DNA of 64,000 bases from CAMAXB01 sp964476565 (GTDB taxonomy: Bacteria; Verrucomicrobiota; Verrucomicrobiia; Opitutales; Opitutaceae), in contig CAYZBG010000007.1 of the NCBI GenBank assembly GCA_964476565.1, positions 1 through 64,000 of the forward strand, in the 5' to 3' direction. The notes beneath the pieces were generated by a model. That model did no database searches. It was not told the DNA's origin and saw only the letters and a list, made by a program, of their open reading frames with translations. Of this stretch, positions 9,001 to 18,053 are shown piece by piece; positions within the stretch are counted from its first letter, which is position 1; each line of letters starts with the position of its first letter. Made by a program: the position numbers and the translations under genes.

Positions 9001-10827
9001 TCAGGCCTGCTTGGCCTGCTTGGAGGCCTTCTGGCGCGCTCCGTTGTCGAGAATGCGCTTGCGCAGGCGGAGGCTCTTGGGCGTGACCTCGAGCAGTTCG
9101 TCCGCGGCGATGTACTCGATGCAGCGCTCGAGGGACATCTTGGTGGGCGGCGTGAGGCCAGCGGCCACACCTTCACCTTGGGAACGGAAGTTGGTGAGTT
9201 TCTTTTCCCGCACCGCGTTGATCGCGATGTCTTCGTTGCGCGGGTTCTCGCCGACGATCATGCCTTCGTACACCTGCTCGCCCGGAGCGACGAAGAGACG
9301 GCCGCGCTCCTGACACATGACGAGCGCATAGGACGTGGTTTCGCCCGCCTCGGTCGCGATCAGGGTGCCCGTCACGCGGGTGAGCACTTCACCGGCGTAC
9401 GGTCCGTACTCCTTGAACAGATGGCTGGTCACACCGCGTCCAGAGGAGGCGTTGATGACGTCGATCTCGAGGCCGATCAGGCCGCGGGTCGTGATGGTCG
9501 CTTCGATCATCGTCGAATGCGGCAGCTTCTCCATGTTGGTCAGCTGGCCCTTGCGGCCGGCCAGGTTCTGCATGACGGCGCCGACGCACTCGTCCGGCAC
9601 TTCCACCCAGACGGTCTCATAGGGCTCGAGGCGCTCGCCGTTCGGTCCCTTGCGCTCGATCACGGTCGGGCGGGAGACGAGCAACTCGTAGCCTTCGCGG
9701 CGCATCGTTTCGACGAGCACGGCGACCTGCATGGCGCCGCGGGCCTTGACGTTGAACACGCCGGCCTTGTCGGAGTCCTCGATCGAGATGGAAACGTTGG
9801 TCTTCAACTCACGCATCAGGCGCTCACGCAGCTGACGAGAGGTAACGAACTTGCCTTCCTGACCGGCCAGCGGACCGTCGTTGACGCAGAACTGCATCTC
9901 CAGAGTCGGAGGGTCGATCTGGGTGAAGGGCAGGGGATGGGCGTCTTCCCGCACGTCGAGGGTGTCGCCGATGTCGACGTCCTCGAAACCGGACAGACCC
10001 ACGATGTTGCCGGCCGTGGCCGACTCGACCTCACGCTGGCCCAGGCCGGTGAACTCGAAAATCTTGCTGATGCGCGCGCGGATCTTTTTGCCGCCTTCGG
10101 CATGACGGAGCACGAAGACCGGGTCGCCGATGCGCACGGTGCCGCCGAGGATCTTGCCCACCGCAATGCGGCCCACGTAGTCGTTCCAATCGATGTTGGA
10201 CACGAGCATGTGGAAGGGATCGTCGGGCTTGGCGAACGGCGGCGGGATGTGCTCCAGAATCGTTTCAAAGAGCGGGGTCATGTCCTTCTTCTCGTCGTCG
10301 AGCTTGTACATCATGTACCCGTCGCGGCCGGAGCCGTACACCACAGGGGCATCGAACTGCTCGTCGTCGGCATTCAGCTCGAGCAGCAACTCGAGCACCT
10401 TGTCGTACATCTTCTTCGGGTCGGCGTTGTCGCGATCGATCTTGTTGATCACGATCACGACCTTGAGGCCGTGGCCGAGGGCCTTGCGCAGCACGAACCG
10501 GGTCTGGGCCTGCGGGCCGTCGTAGGCATCGATCACCAGCAGCACGCCGTCGACCATGCGCAGGGCGCGCTCCACCTCGCCGCCGAAGTCGGCGTGGCCA
10601 GGCGTGTCGAGAATGTTCACGATCTTCCCCTTCCAGTGGACGGAGGTGTTCTTGGCCTTGATCGTGATGCCCTTCTCCTTTTCGAGGTCCATGGAGTCCA
10701 TGGCGCGCTCCTCGACTTGCTGATTGGCGCGATAAACGCCACCTTCCTTCAACAGCTTATCGACCAGGGTGGTCTTGCCGTGGTCAACGTGCGCAATGAT
10801 GGCGATGTTACGGATGTTCTGATTCAT
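9001..10827 (-). CDS. typA: Ribosome-associated GTPase BipA/TypA
   Basis: 608 aa from the ATG at 10827, which begins MNQNIRNIAIIAHVDHGK. A longer in-frame extension upstream has no family similarity. Translational GTPase that acts on the ribosome in large-subunit assembly and stress responses. G1 (AHVDHGKTTL), the switch region with RGITI-like EKGITIKAKN, G3 (DTPGHADFGGE) and G4 (INKIDRDNADP) are visible, followed by EF-G-like domains III/V and the TypA-specific C-terminal domain. It ends in a Lys/Gln-rich tail. Monocistronic by position, with a shared terminator downstream. Confidence 0.95.
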   Translation of the reverse strand: MNQNIRNIAIIAHVDHGKTTLVDKLLKEGGVYRANQQVEERAMDSMDLEKEKGITIKAKNTSVHWKGKIVNILDTPGHADFGGEVERALRMVDGVLLVIDAYDGPQAQTRFVLRKALGHGLKVVIVINKIDRDNADPKKMYDKVLELLLELNADDEQFDAPVVYGSGRDGYMMYKLDDEKKDMTPLFETILEHIPPPFAKPDDPFHMLVSNIDWNDYVGRIAVGKILGGTVRIGDPVFVLRHAEGGKKIRARISKIFEFTGLGQREVESATAGNIVGLSGFEDVDIGDTLDVREDAHPLPFTQIDPPTLEMQFCVNDGPLAGQEGKFVTSRQLRERLMRELKTNVSISIEDSDKAGVFNVKARGAMQVAVLVETMRREGYELLVSRPTVIERKGPNGERLEPYETVWVEVPDECVGAVMQNLAGRKGQLTNMEKLPHSTMIEATITTRGLIGLEIDVINASSGRGVTSHLFKEYGPYAGEVLTRVTGTLIATEAGETTSYALVMCQERGRLFVAPGEQVYEGMIVGENPRNEDIAINAVREKKLTNFRSQGEGVAAGLTPPTKMSLERCIEYIAADELLEVTPKSLRLRKRILDNGARQKASKQAKQA

Positions 10828-10948
10828 GAAACGGGTGCAGTGAGGCTGCGGACAAAAGGGAGAACGTGCGGACCGCCCCGGGGGAAGGCAAGGCCGAAGG
10901 TCCCCGCGTTGCAGAACCTTTACCGCCCCGGTGTCCGGTCCCCGTGGC

Positions 10949-11518
10949 TCACTCGGCGAACACAGCCGCCCGGGCAGCCGCATCCAGCTCCCGCCATTGG
11001 CCTGCAACGAGCGGCTCCAGCGGGAAGCGCCCGATTCGCACCCGGATCAGGCGGAGGGTGGGCAGGCCGACCGCGGCCGTCATGCGCCTCACCTGGCGAT
11101 TGCGCCCCTCGATCAGTTCCAGCGCAATCCACGTGTCGGGAATGGATTTGCGCACCCGAATCGGCGGAACGCGGGGCGGGAGTGTCGGTTGCGGCGCCAG
11201 CTGCCAGGCGCGCGCCGGCAATGTGGGCCGCCCGTCCAACGTGACGCCGGTGGCGAGCCGGTTCAGCGCTTCGCGCGTCGGCACGCCTTCGACTTGGGCC
11301 CAATACTCGCGCCGATGCTGCCGCCGCGGGTCGAGCAGCCGGGTGTTCAAGCCCGGTTCGTCGCTGAGCAGGAGCAACCCCTCGGAGTCGGCGTCCAGGC
11401 GTCCCAGAGGGTAGACGCCCGACGGGAGACCGAACTCCGCCAGTGTGCGCCAACGCGAGCCGGGTTCCGGCGTGAACTGGGACAGCACGCCGTACGGCTT
11501 GTGGAACGCGAGGAGCAT
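10949..11518 (-). CDS. rluE: 23S rRNA pseudouridine synthase, RsuA/RluE family
   Basis: 189 aa. Catalyses uridine-to-pseudouridine isomerisation in rRNA. The catalytic motif is GRLDADSEGLLLLS, with Asp of RLDAD as nucleophile. The C-terminal ELIEGRNRQVRRM motif is also typical. There is no N-terminal S4 domain and the protein is short, which fits the RluE subgroup (23S U2457 in E. coli) better than RluB, RluF or RsuA. The exact target site is inferred from that architecture only. Confidence 0.85.
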   Translation of the reverse strand: MLLAFHKPYGVLSQFTPEPGSRWRTLAEFGLPSGVYPLGRLDADSEGLLLLSDEPGLNTRLLDPRRQHRREYWAQVEGVPTREALNRLATGVTLDGRPTLPARAWQLAPQPTLPPRVPPIRVRKSIPDTWIALELIEGRNRQVRRMTAAVGLPTLRLIRVRIGRFPLEPLVAGQWRELDAAARAAVFAE

Positions 11519-11576
11519 GGACCGGACGTTGCCCGCAGGGTTGGGCCGGATCGCACCGCAAAGCCCACCGCGGAAC

Positions 11577-13157
11577 TCAGCCCTTGTTGCGGGTCGAGAC
11601 CTCGATCACGTCGTGCGGCGCGGCCTCTTTCTGGCCGGCCGGACTCACGTGCATGTAGCGAGCCTTATCGCGCAGCTCGGCCAGGGTGGCCGCTCCGAGG
11701 TAGCCCATGCCGCTCTGCACGCCGCCGATCAGGTTGGCCAGGACATCGTCCGCCGTGCCGCTGACTTCCTTGAGGGCCTCAATGCCTTCGGCGGTCAGTT
11801 TGCGGGCCTTGTCTTCCTTGTCGTGACCGTAGCGCGCGGCGCTCCCGGCCTTCATCGCGGAGAGCGAACCCATGCCGCGGTACTGTTTGTAGACCTTGCC
11901 GTTGATTTCGAGGATCTCGCCCGGCGCTTCGCGACAGCCGGCGAGCAGTCCGCCGAGAATCACTGCATCGGCGAGCGTCAGGGCTTTCACGATGTCGCCG
12001 CTCTTGGTGATACCGCCGTCGGCGATGATGCGGACACCGCGCCGCCGGGCGCCAAGGCTGGAAACATACAGGGCCGTCAATTGGGGAATGCCGACGCCGG
12101 CGACAATCCGCGTGGTGCAAATCGAACCCGGCCCCTGGCCGATCTTGATCGCACTCGCACCGCAGTCGGCCAAATAATCGACGCCCGAGGCGCTGGTGAC
12201 ATTGCCGGCCACGATGGTGAGGGCAGGGAAGGCGTCGCGCACGAGGCGGACCATGTCGCCCACGCCGGCGGTGTGGCCGTGGGCCGTGGAGACCGCCACG
12301 CAATCGACCGCCTCGTCAACCAGGTTGCCCACGTGGCTGATGATCCGGTCCCGGTCGAGTTCGCCCGTCGGTTTCCGCACCGGGGCGATCGCCGCGCCGA
12401 CGACGAGCCGAAACGCGCTGTCGCGGGCTGGCTTGCGGCGGGAGCGGGCCTCGCTGGTGATGCGTTCGACGTCCGAGCTCGTCACGAGCCCGCGCAGGCG
12501 GTCATCGCCGTCCACCACCAGCATCTTGTTGATCCCAACGTTCTCGGTGAAAAAGGCATCCGCGGCCTTGATCGGGTCGGACGAAATGACGTTCTCCCGC
12601 ACGGTCCGGAGCGACTGTCGCGGCGTCATCACGTCCGCCACCCGCTTGGCCTTGTAGCGTTCCTTGACGAGGTTGCCCGACAGGAGACCGCAGAGCCGGC
12701 CCGCGGCGTCGACGACCGGGAAGGTGGAGAAAGCGAACTTCTTTGCTTCGATCATCGTCAGCACCTCGCCGATGGTCGTCTCCGGCGCGACTGTGATCGG
12801 GTCCTGGATCAACCCGTGAATGTGCCGCTTCACGCGGGCGACCTCCTTAACCTGATCCTTCGCCGTCATGTTGTAATGGATCAGGCCGAGTCCGCCGTTG
12901 AGGGCCATCGCGATCGCCATGCGCGACTCGGTGACCGTGTCCATGTCCGACGAGATGATCGGAATCGGCAGGCGAAGGGAGTCGGAGAGCGTCGTGGACG
13001 TGTCGGCGTCCTTCGGCAGAATCGTCGAGTACAGGGTCGCAAGCGAGACGTCGTCGAACGTCAGCGCGGTGGGCAGATTCTGGCGGAAGAACGCATCGGC
13101 CGGCAGATAAAACTCGGCATCGATCGCGCTGGCGGAAGACGTGGCAACCTTGGTCAT
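11577..13157 (-). CDS. guaB: Inosine-5'-monophosphate dehydrogenase
   Basis: 526 aa. Oxidises IMP to XMP with NAD+, the committed step to guanine nucleotides. The TIM-barrel core is interrupted by a CBS pair (about residues 120-240). Visible motifs are LTFDDVSL near the N-terminus, SSDMDTVTESRMA, the active-site loop GPGSICTTRIVAGVG with the catalytic Cys, and YRGMGSLSAMKAGSAARYG. The length is slightly above the usual 490 aa because of an N-terminal extension and small insertions (ARSRRKPARDSAFR) in place of the common KD(I/F) loop. Confidence 0.95.
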   Translation of the reverse strand: MTKVATSSASAIDAEFYLPADAFFRQNLPTALTFDDVSLATLYSTILPKDADTSTTLSDSLRLPIPIISSDMDTVTESRMAIAMALNGGLGLIHYNMTAKDQVKEVARVKRHIHGLIQDPITVAPETTIGEVLTMIEAKKFAFSTFPVVDAAGRLCGLLSGNLVKERYKAKRVADVMTPRQSLRTVRENVISSDPIKAADAFFTENVGINKMLVVDGDDRLRGLVTSSDVERITSEARSRRKPARDSAFRLVVGAAIAPVRKPTGELDRDRIISHVGNLVDEAVDCVAVSTAHGHTAGVGDMVRLVRDAFPALTIVAGNVTSASGVDYLADCGASAIKIGQGPGSICTTRIVAGVGIPQLTALYVSSLGARRRGVRIIADGGITKSGDIVKALTLADAVILGGLLAGCREAPGEILEINGKVYKQYRGMGSLSAMKAGSAARYGHDKEDKARKLTAEGIEALKEVSGTADDVLANLIGGVQSGMGYLGAATLAELRDKARYMHVSPAGQKEAAPHDVIEVSTRNKG

Positions 13158-13304
13158 GAGTTGCCGCTATCGCAGTAAGCTCCCGCCCGGGAAGGGCAAT
13201 TTCTTTTTCCGGCCGCGCTCCCGGACAGCAGGCCCGGGACAGCGCGCCGGCCCGCCGCGGTTGACTTTGGCCCACGCTGTGAAAAGTCGGAGGCAACGCG
13301 CGCC

Positions 13305-14306
13305 ATGACCTATCGCCTTGCCTATCGCCGCTATGCGCTGCCGCTGCGCGCCCCGGTGCGCACCGCGCACGGCGTCTTGTCCGTGCGCGAAGGGCTGCTC
13401 GTGCGCCTGGAGTCGGAGGACGGGACGGTCGGCTATGGCGAAGCTTCGCCGCTGGAGGGCTTTGGCCGCGAGACGGTCGATGCGGACGAGGCCTGGGTAA
13501 GCGGGTGCGGGGACCGGATTGACGCGGAGACCTTATCCCAGATTCCTCCGGGTTTGGACTGCCTGCACCGGGCGTTCGACGTGGCCCGAGGCGAAGCACC
13601 GGTGCCGAACCACCCGTACCTGCCGGTCGCCGCCCTGCTTCCCGCCGGCAAGGCGGCCTTGGCGGCGCTTCCCGCCCGGGTCGAACTGGGATTTCGCACC
13701 TTCAAATGGAAAGTCGGTGTGGGCGATCCGGCGGACGAATGGGCGCTGTGCACTGATCTGCTGGCCGGTCTGCCCACGGGTGCCCGGTTGCGGCTCGACG
13801 CCAACGGCGCCTGGGATCGGCGGGTGGCTGAGCGCTGGCTGGCCCGGTGCGAGGACTGGCCGGTTGAGCATGTCGAGCAGCCGGTCGCGCCGGAATCGCG
13901 CGGGGCCGACGACCTGCTGCGCGGCCTGGCGGAGGACTATCCGACGCCGATCGCTCTCGACGAGTCGCTGGCGGGGGCAGGGGACGTGGAACGCTGGCTC
14001 GGCGACGGCTGGCGTGGCGTCTACGTGATCAAGCCCGCGTTGGTCGCCCACCTCTCCGTGGTGCTCGACCGGCTGGCCCGGGCCGGGGCGAGGGTCGTTT
14101 TTTCGTCGGCCCTCGAGACGCGGGCGGGAACGCGGGCCTCGCTCGCCGCGGCCTTCGCCTGGACGGGCGAGGTGCGCGCTCTTGGCTTCGGGGTGTATCC
14201 GATTTTTAATGACGCCCGGTTTGACGGACCCGCCGCCGTGCCATTTGTCCGCCGCGAGGATCTGGCGGCGCTCGATCCGGAGGCCGTATGGACCGCGCTG
14301 AGCTAG
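13305..14306 (+). CDS. menC: o-Succinylbenzoate synthase (enolase superfamily)
   Basis: 333 aa. Dehydrates SHCHC to o-succinylbenzoate in menaquinone synthesis. Enolase-superfamily residues can be assigned: the KxK motif in TFKWKVG, metal ligands in RLDANGAWD, EHVEQPV and ALDESLA, and the second acid/base Lys in YVIKPALVA. An N-terminal capping domain begins at RYALPLRAPVRTAHG. The assignment to MenC, rather than a dipeptide epimerase, rests on the immediately overlapping menE (19-bp overlap). Confidence 0.9.
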   Translation: MTYRLAYRRYALPLRAPVRTAHGVLSVREGLLVRLESEDGTVGYGEASPLEGFGRETVDADEAWVSGCGDRIDAETLSQIPPGLDCLHRAFDVARGEAPVPNHPYLPVAALLPAGKAALAALPARVELGFRTFKWKVGVGDPADEWALCTDLLAGLPTGARLRLDANGAWDRRVAERWLARCEDWPVEHVEQPVAPESRGADDLLRGLAEDYPTPIALDESLAGAGDVERWLGDGWRGVYVIKPALVAHLSVVLDRLARAGARVVFSSALETRAGTRASLAAAFAWTGEVRALGFGVYPIFNDARFDGPAAVPFVRREDLAALDPEAVWTALS

Positions 14307-15490
14307 CTCGCCGGCTCGGGCACGAGCCCGCCTTCGCCGAGCCGCGCGAGGTCGAGCTTGCCGAGGGCGATCCAGCCCGGTTCATGGCGGCCTTTGGTGA
14401 AGCCGTCGCCGCCGGCGGCCGCGTGTTTCTCGCCGATCCCGGCTGGGGTGCCCGCGAGCGGGCCCAACTCGCGGCGCTGCGCGCCCTGCCACCGCCGGCC
14501 GATGCGGCTGGCTGGCTTGCCATCCCGACCGGAGGATCATCGGGCAACCTCAAACTGGCCCGCCACGACGAAGGCACCCTGGGCGCGGCGGTGCTCGGCT
14601 TCAGCGCTGCCTTCGGCCCCGGGCCGGTCAACGCGGTTGGCCTGCTCCCGTTGCACCATGTGAGCGGCCTGATGGCGTGGCTGCGCTGCGTGCTGACCGG
14701 CGGCACCTACGTGCCATGGGACGCCCGCCGCCTGTTGACCGGCGACCGCCCGCCGCTCGGCGCCGGTGCGTGGTTCATCTCCCTCGTGCCGACGCAACTC
14801 GCCCGGCTGCTCGCCGAACCGGCTGCGGTCGCGTGGCTGCGCGGATTTCGGGCGGTGTTTGTCGGAGGCGGACCGGCGTGGCCGGAGCTCCGGGCGGCGG
14901 GACGCGCGGCGGGTCTGCCGTTGTCCTTCACTTACGGCATGACCGAAACGGCGGCGATGGTGACGGCGCTGATGCCCGAAGCCTTCCTGGCCGGTGCCGA
15001 GGGCTCGGGCCGGCCTTTGCCTCACGCCCATGTCACGCTCGACCCCGAGGGGCGGATTGTCGTCGCCGGGGAATCCTTGTTTCGCGGCTATTATCCGGAC
15101 GGACGTCGCGAGACCGCCTGGGCGACCGAAGATCTGGGGCGTTGGGACGAGCAGGGCAGTCTGCATGTGCTGGGACGGCGCGACGGGTTCATCATCACGG
15201 GCGGCGAGAAGGTTGATCCGCTCGAGGTGGAGACCGTGCTGCGGAGCACCGGTGCGTTTGCCGACGTTGCGGTCATCGGCGTGGCCGATGCCCAGTGGGG
15301 CGAGCGGGTTGTCGCCTGTTATCCGGCGAACACCGGGACGCCGGATCTCTCGCGGGTGATGCCGGCCCTCGAGGGAGCGCTCGCGCCGTTCAAGCGCCCC
15401 AAGGCCTTCGTGGCGGTGAAGGACTGGCCGCGCAACGCGCAGGGAAAACTCAATCGGGCCGCTCTGCATGAGGCGGCGGCCTCGGCCTGA
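14288..15490 (+). CDS. menE: o-Succinylbenzoate--CoA ligase (AMP-forming)
   Basis: 400 aa, a short acyl-CoA synthetase as is typical for MenE. Activates o-succinylbenzoate to its CoA thioester. ANL-superfamily motifs are the P-loop-like IPTGGSSGNLKLARHDE, FTYGMTETAAMV, and the hinge/C-terminal GRRDGFIITGGEKVDPLEVE with a late catalytic Lys in NAQGKLNRA. It overlaps menC by 19 bp and is followed by a convergent thioesterase gene, giving three consecutive menaquinone steps apart from menB. Confidence 0.92.
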   Translation: MDRAELARRLGHEPAFAEPREVELAEGDPARFMAAFGEAVAAGGRVFLADPGWGARERAQLAALRALPPPADAAGWLAIPTGGSSGNLKLARHDEGTLGAAVLGFSAAFGPGPVNAVGLLPLHHVSGLMAWLRCVLTGGTYVPWDARRLLTGDRPPLGAGAWFISLVPTQLARLLAEPAAVAWLRGFRAVFVGGGPAWPELRAAGRAAGLPLSFTYGMTETAAMVTALMPEAFLAGAEGSGRPLPHAHVTLDPEGRIVVAGESLFRGYYPDGRRETAWATEDLGRWDEQGSLHVLGRRDGFIITGGEKVDPLEVETVLRSTGAFADVAVIGVADAQWGERVVACYPANTGTPDLSRVMPALEGALAPFKRPKAFVAVKDWPRNAQGKLNRAALHEAAASA

Positions 15491-15494
15491 GTCG

Positions 15495-15905
15495 TCAGCC
15501 GCGGTCAACCCACGCGGCCACGTCGGCCGGCATCGCCGTGCGTTCGCGGGTGTCGGTGCGGATGCACACGTGCTCGGTGCGCACCCGGGCCGCGAGCTTG
15601 TCGGGACGACCCAGCCGGACGAGTTCGAAGGCGAGGGCGAAACTATGCTCGGTCAGCCGCGTGGGCGTGACGGCGATCCGCAGCTTGTCGCCGGTGAATA
15701 GCGGGCGCAGGTAGTCCGCCTCGCTGCGCGAAACCGGGAGCACGACGCCGTCGCGTTCGGCGAAAAAGGCCCGCACCGAGATGCCGGCGGCCGCGAGGGC
15801 CTCCTCATAGGCTTCGTGACACATCGATAGGTAGTTCGGAAAAAACACCACGCCGGCCGCATCGGTGTCCGGGAAGTGAATCGTGCGTTCGTACGAAAAG
15901 GGCAT
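15495..15905 (-). CDS. menI: Hotdog-fold acyl-CoA thioesterase, probable DHNA-CoA hydrolase
   Basis: 136 aa from the ATG at 15905. An upstream in-frame extension lacks similarity, and homologues start near MPFSYERTI. It is a 4HBT-type hotdog thioesterase, with the active-site Asp in FPDTDAAGVVFFPNYL. Its position just after menC-menE and convergent to them suggests hydrolysis of 1,4-dihydroxy-2-naphthoyl-CoA, the step after MenB. A YbgC/4-hydroxybenzoyl-CoA thioesterase role cannot be excluded on sequence alone. Confidence 0.75.
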   Translation of the reverse strand: MPFSYERTIHFPDTDAAGVVFFPNYLSMCHEAYEEALAAAGISVRAFFAERDGVVLPVSRSEADYLRPLFTGDKLRIAVTPTRLTEHSFALAFELVRLGRPDKLAARVRTEHVCIRTDTRERTAMPADVAAWVDRG

Positions 15906-16003
15906 GACACCCACGAACGTGACCGCCGAACCCGATTCGCGCAATGCGCGAACCGTGCGCCCGGGGTTGCGAAGCGCGCTCCGGCCCACCACCGTGTTGC
16001 CCC

Positions 16004-16246
16004 ATGCCTTACGTTAACGTGAAGATCACCCCGGACGGCGTCACGGCCGCGAAGAAGCGGCGTCTGGTGGAGGACATCACCGCCTCGCTCGCAAAACACC
16101 TCGGCAAGAAGCCCGAGCACATCCACATCGTGATCGACGTGGTCGAGGAGGAGAACTGGGGCTATGCCGGCATGCTCACCTCCGAGTACCGGAAGCGGCA
16201 GGCGTCGCGCGTGCGCGTGCGCGGTGACAAGCTGGTGGACAATTGA
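16004..16246 (+). CDS. 4-Oxalocrotonate tautomerase family protein
   Basis: 80 aa from the ATG at 16004. After Met removal this start would expose the catalytic N-terminal Pro (MPYVNVKITPDGV). That is the diagnostic feature of the tautomerase superfamily and rules out the longer in-frame start at 15944. The conserved helix KKRRLVEDITASLAKHLGK and the following strand HIHIVIDVV fit the beta-alpha-beta fold. It is slightly longer than the 62-aa prototype. The substrate is unknown. It lies 15 bp upstream of polX, so the two may be co-transcribed. Confidence 0.85.
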   Translation: MPYVNVKITPDGVTAAKKRRLVEDITASLAKHLGKKPEHIHIVIDVVEEENWGYAGMLTSEYRKRQASRVRVRGDKLVDN

Positions 16247-16261
16247 GCCTGCGGTTGCGCC

Positions 16262-18022
16262 ATGACGAAGAACGAAATCGCCGATGTCCTCACGCAGATT
16301 GCCACCTTGCTCGAGCTGAAGGGGGAGAATCCCTTCAAGGTCCGGGCCTACGCCACCGGGGCGCGCGCCCTCGAGGCGATCGAAGAAGCGGATCTCGCGC
16401 GGCTGATTGCCGCGGGCGAACTGGAGTCGGTCAAGGGCATCGGCGAAGCCCTGGCGCAGAAGATCGGCGAACTGCACACGACCGGAAAACTGGCGTTTTT
16501 CGAGAAACTGCAGGCCTCGATTGAACCCGGGCTGGTCGAGATGCTCGAGGTGCCCGGGCTCGGTCCGAAAAAGATCCGCGCCCTGCATGACAAACTGGGC
16601 ATCGCCACGCTCGCGGCGTTGTCGGCCGCGTGCCTCGACGGCCGGGTCGCCGCCCTCGAAGGCTTCGGCGAGAAATCGCAACAGAAGATCCTCGAAGGTA
16701 TCCGCAACCGCGAAGCCTACGGGCGCCGGCACCTGTGGTGGGACGCCTGGCAGACCGCGATGCCGATCGTGGAAGGCCTGCGCGGCCTGCCGCAGGTTCA
16801 TCACGCGGAGGCCGCTGGCAGCCTTCGTCGCGGACTCGAAACGGTGGGCGATCTCGATTTCATCGTTGCCGCGGAGGACGTCGAACCGGTGGTGGACTGG
16901 TTTACGCGCCGACCGGGCGTCAAGGAGGTGACGGCCCGCGGTGAAACCAAGGCGAGTGTGCGCTTCGAGAACGGTCTGCAGGCCGACCTGCGCATCGTGC
17001 CCCGGGAACAGTTCGCCTTTGCCCTGCACCATTTCACCGGCTCCAAGGATCACAACGTGCAACTCCGCCAGCGCGCCCTGGCGCGCGGCTTGAGCCTGTC
17101 CGAATGGGGGCTTGTCCCAGCGGAGGGCGAAGGAACGGCGAAGGAAAAGGCCGGCCACCACAAGAGCCTGAAGGCGGCATCGGAACGCGACCTCTTCCGC
17201 CACCTCGGTCTGCATTTCATTCCGCCGGAGCTGCGCGAGGGGCTGGGGGAAATCGAGGCGGCGGAGCAAGGTGAGTTTCCGGAGCTCGTCGCCCCCGGGG
17301 ACCTGCGGGGCGCCTTCCACAATCACACCACCGCGAGCGATGGCCGCAACACGCTGAACGAGATGGTCGCCGCCGCGCAGGCGCTGGGCTGGGACTACCT
17401 CGGGATCGCCGATCATTCGAAGGCGAGCTTCCAGGCCAACGGGCTGTCGGAAGAGCGGTTGCTCGCCCAGGTCGAGGAGATCCGCGCCCTCAACCATTCC
17501 CGCCGCTTCACCACGCACGTCTTCGCCGGGATCGAGTGTGACATCCTCGCGGATGGACGTCTCGACTATGACGACACGACCCTGGCCTCGCTCGATTATG
17601 TGGTGGTGTCGGTCCACAACGCCTTCAGCCAGACCGAGGACGAGATGACTGCGCGCCTCATCCGGGCGATCGAGCACCCGTCGACCACCATGCTCGGGCA
17701 CCTCACCGGCCGCTTGCTGTTGCGACGCGAAGGATACCGGGTGAACGCCGACAAGGTGATCGCCGCAGCCGTGGCCAACGGCGTCATCATCGAGCTCAAC
17801 GCCAGCCCGTGGCGCCTCGACATGGACTGGCGCCTTTGGCGCAAACATGCCGGTCGCGGTCTGATCACCGCCATCAATCCCGATGCCCATGACACCCATG
17901 GACTCGAGCACGTGCGCGCTGGCATCAACGCCGCGCGAAAAGGCGGGCTGACCGCGGAGCAGGTGCTGAACACCCGTTCGCTCGCCCAGGTCCGCGCGTA
18001 TTTCCAACGCCGGCACCGCTGA
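16262..18022 (+). CDS. polX: Family X DNA polymerase / 3'-5' exonuclease with PHP domain
   Basis: 586 aa. Bacterial PolX, a gap-filling repair polymerase. Helix-hairpin-helix segments lie near residues 50-130 (SVKGIGEALAQKIGEL, VPGLGPKKIRAL). The nucleotidyltransferase palm has GSLRRGLETVGDLDFIV with the metal-binding DxD. A C-terminal PHP domain begins near residue 350 (FHNHTTASDG, IADHSK, GIECDIL, INPDAHDTHGL) and would supply exonuclease or AP-endonuclease activity. The architecture and length are standard for bacterial PolX. Confidence 0.93.
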   Translation: MTKNEIADVLTQIATLLELKGENPFKVRAYATGARALEAIEEADLARLIAAGELESVKGIGEALAQKIGELHTTGKLAFFEKLQASIEPGLVEMLEVPGLGPKKIRALHDKLGIATLAALSAACLDGRVAALEGFGEKSQQKILEGIRNREAYGRRHLWWDAWQTAMPIVEGLRGLPQVHHAEAAGSLRRGLETVGDLDFIVAAEDVEPVVDWFTRRPGVKEVTARGETKASVRFENGLQADLRIVPREQFAFALHHFTGSKDHNVQLRQRALARGLSLSEWGLVPAEGEGTAKEKAGHHKSLKAASERDLFRHLGLHFIPPELREGLGEIEAAEQGEFPELVAPGDLRGAFHNHTTASDGRNTLNEMVAAAQALGWDYLGIADHSKASFQANGLSEERLLAQVEEIRALNHSRRFTTHVFAGIECDILADGRLDYDDTTLASLDYVVVSVHNAFSQTEDEMTARLIRAIEHPSTTMLGHLTGRLLLRREGYRVNADKVIAAAVANGVIIELNASPWRLDMDWRLWRKHAGRGLITAINPDAHDTHGLEHVRAGINAARKGGLTAEQVLNTRSLAQVRAYFQRRHR

Positions 18023-18053
18023 GCGCTAGACTCTCGCACTACCCAGACATGCC

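Noticed and set aside
9178..11244. 688-codon plus-strand open frame antisense to typA
   Set aside because: Shadow frame of typA with no domain logic. typA itself is complete and motif-rich.
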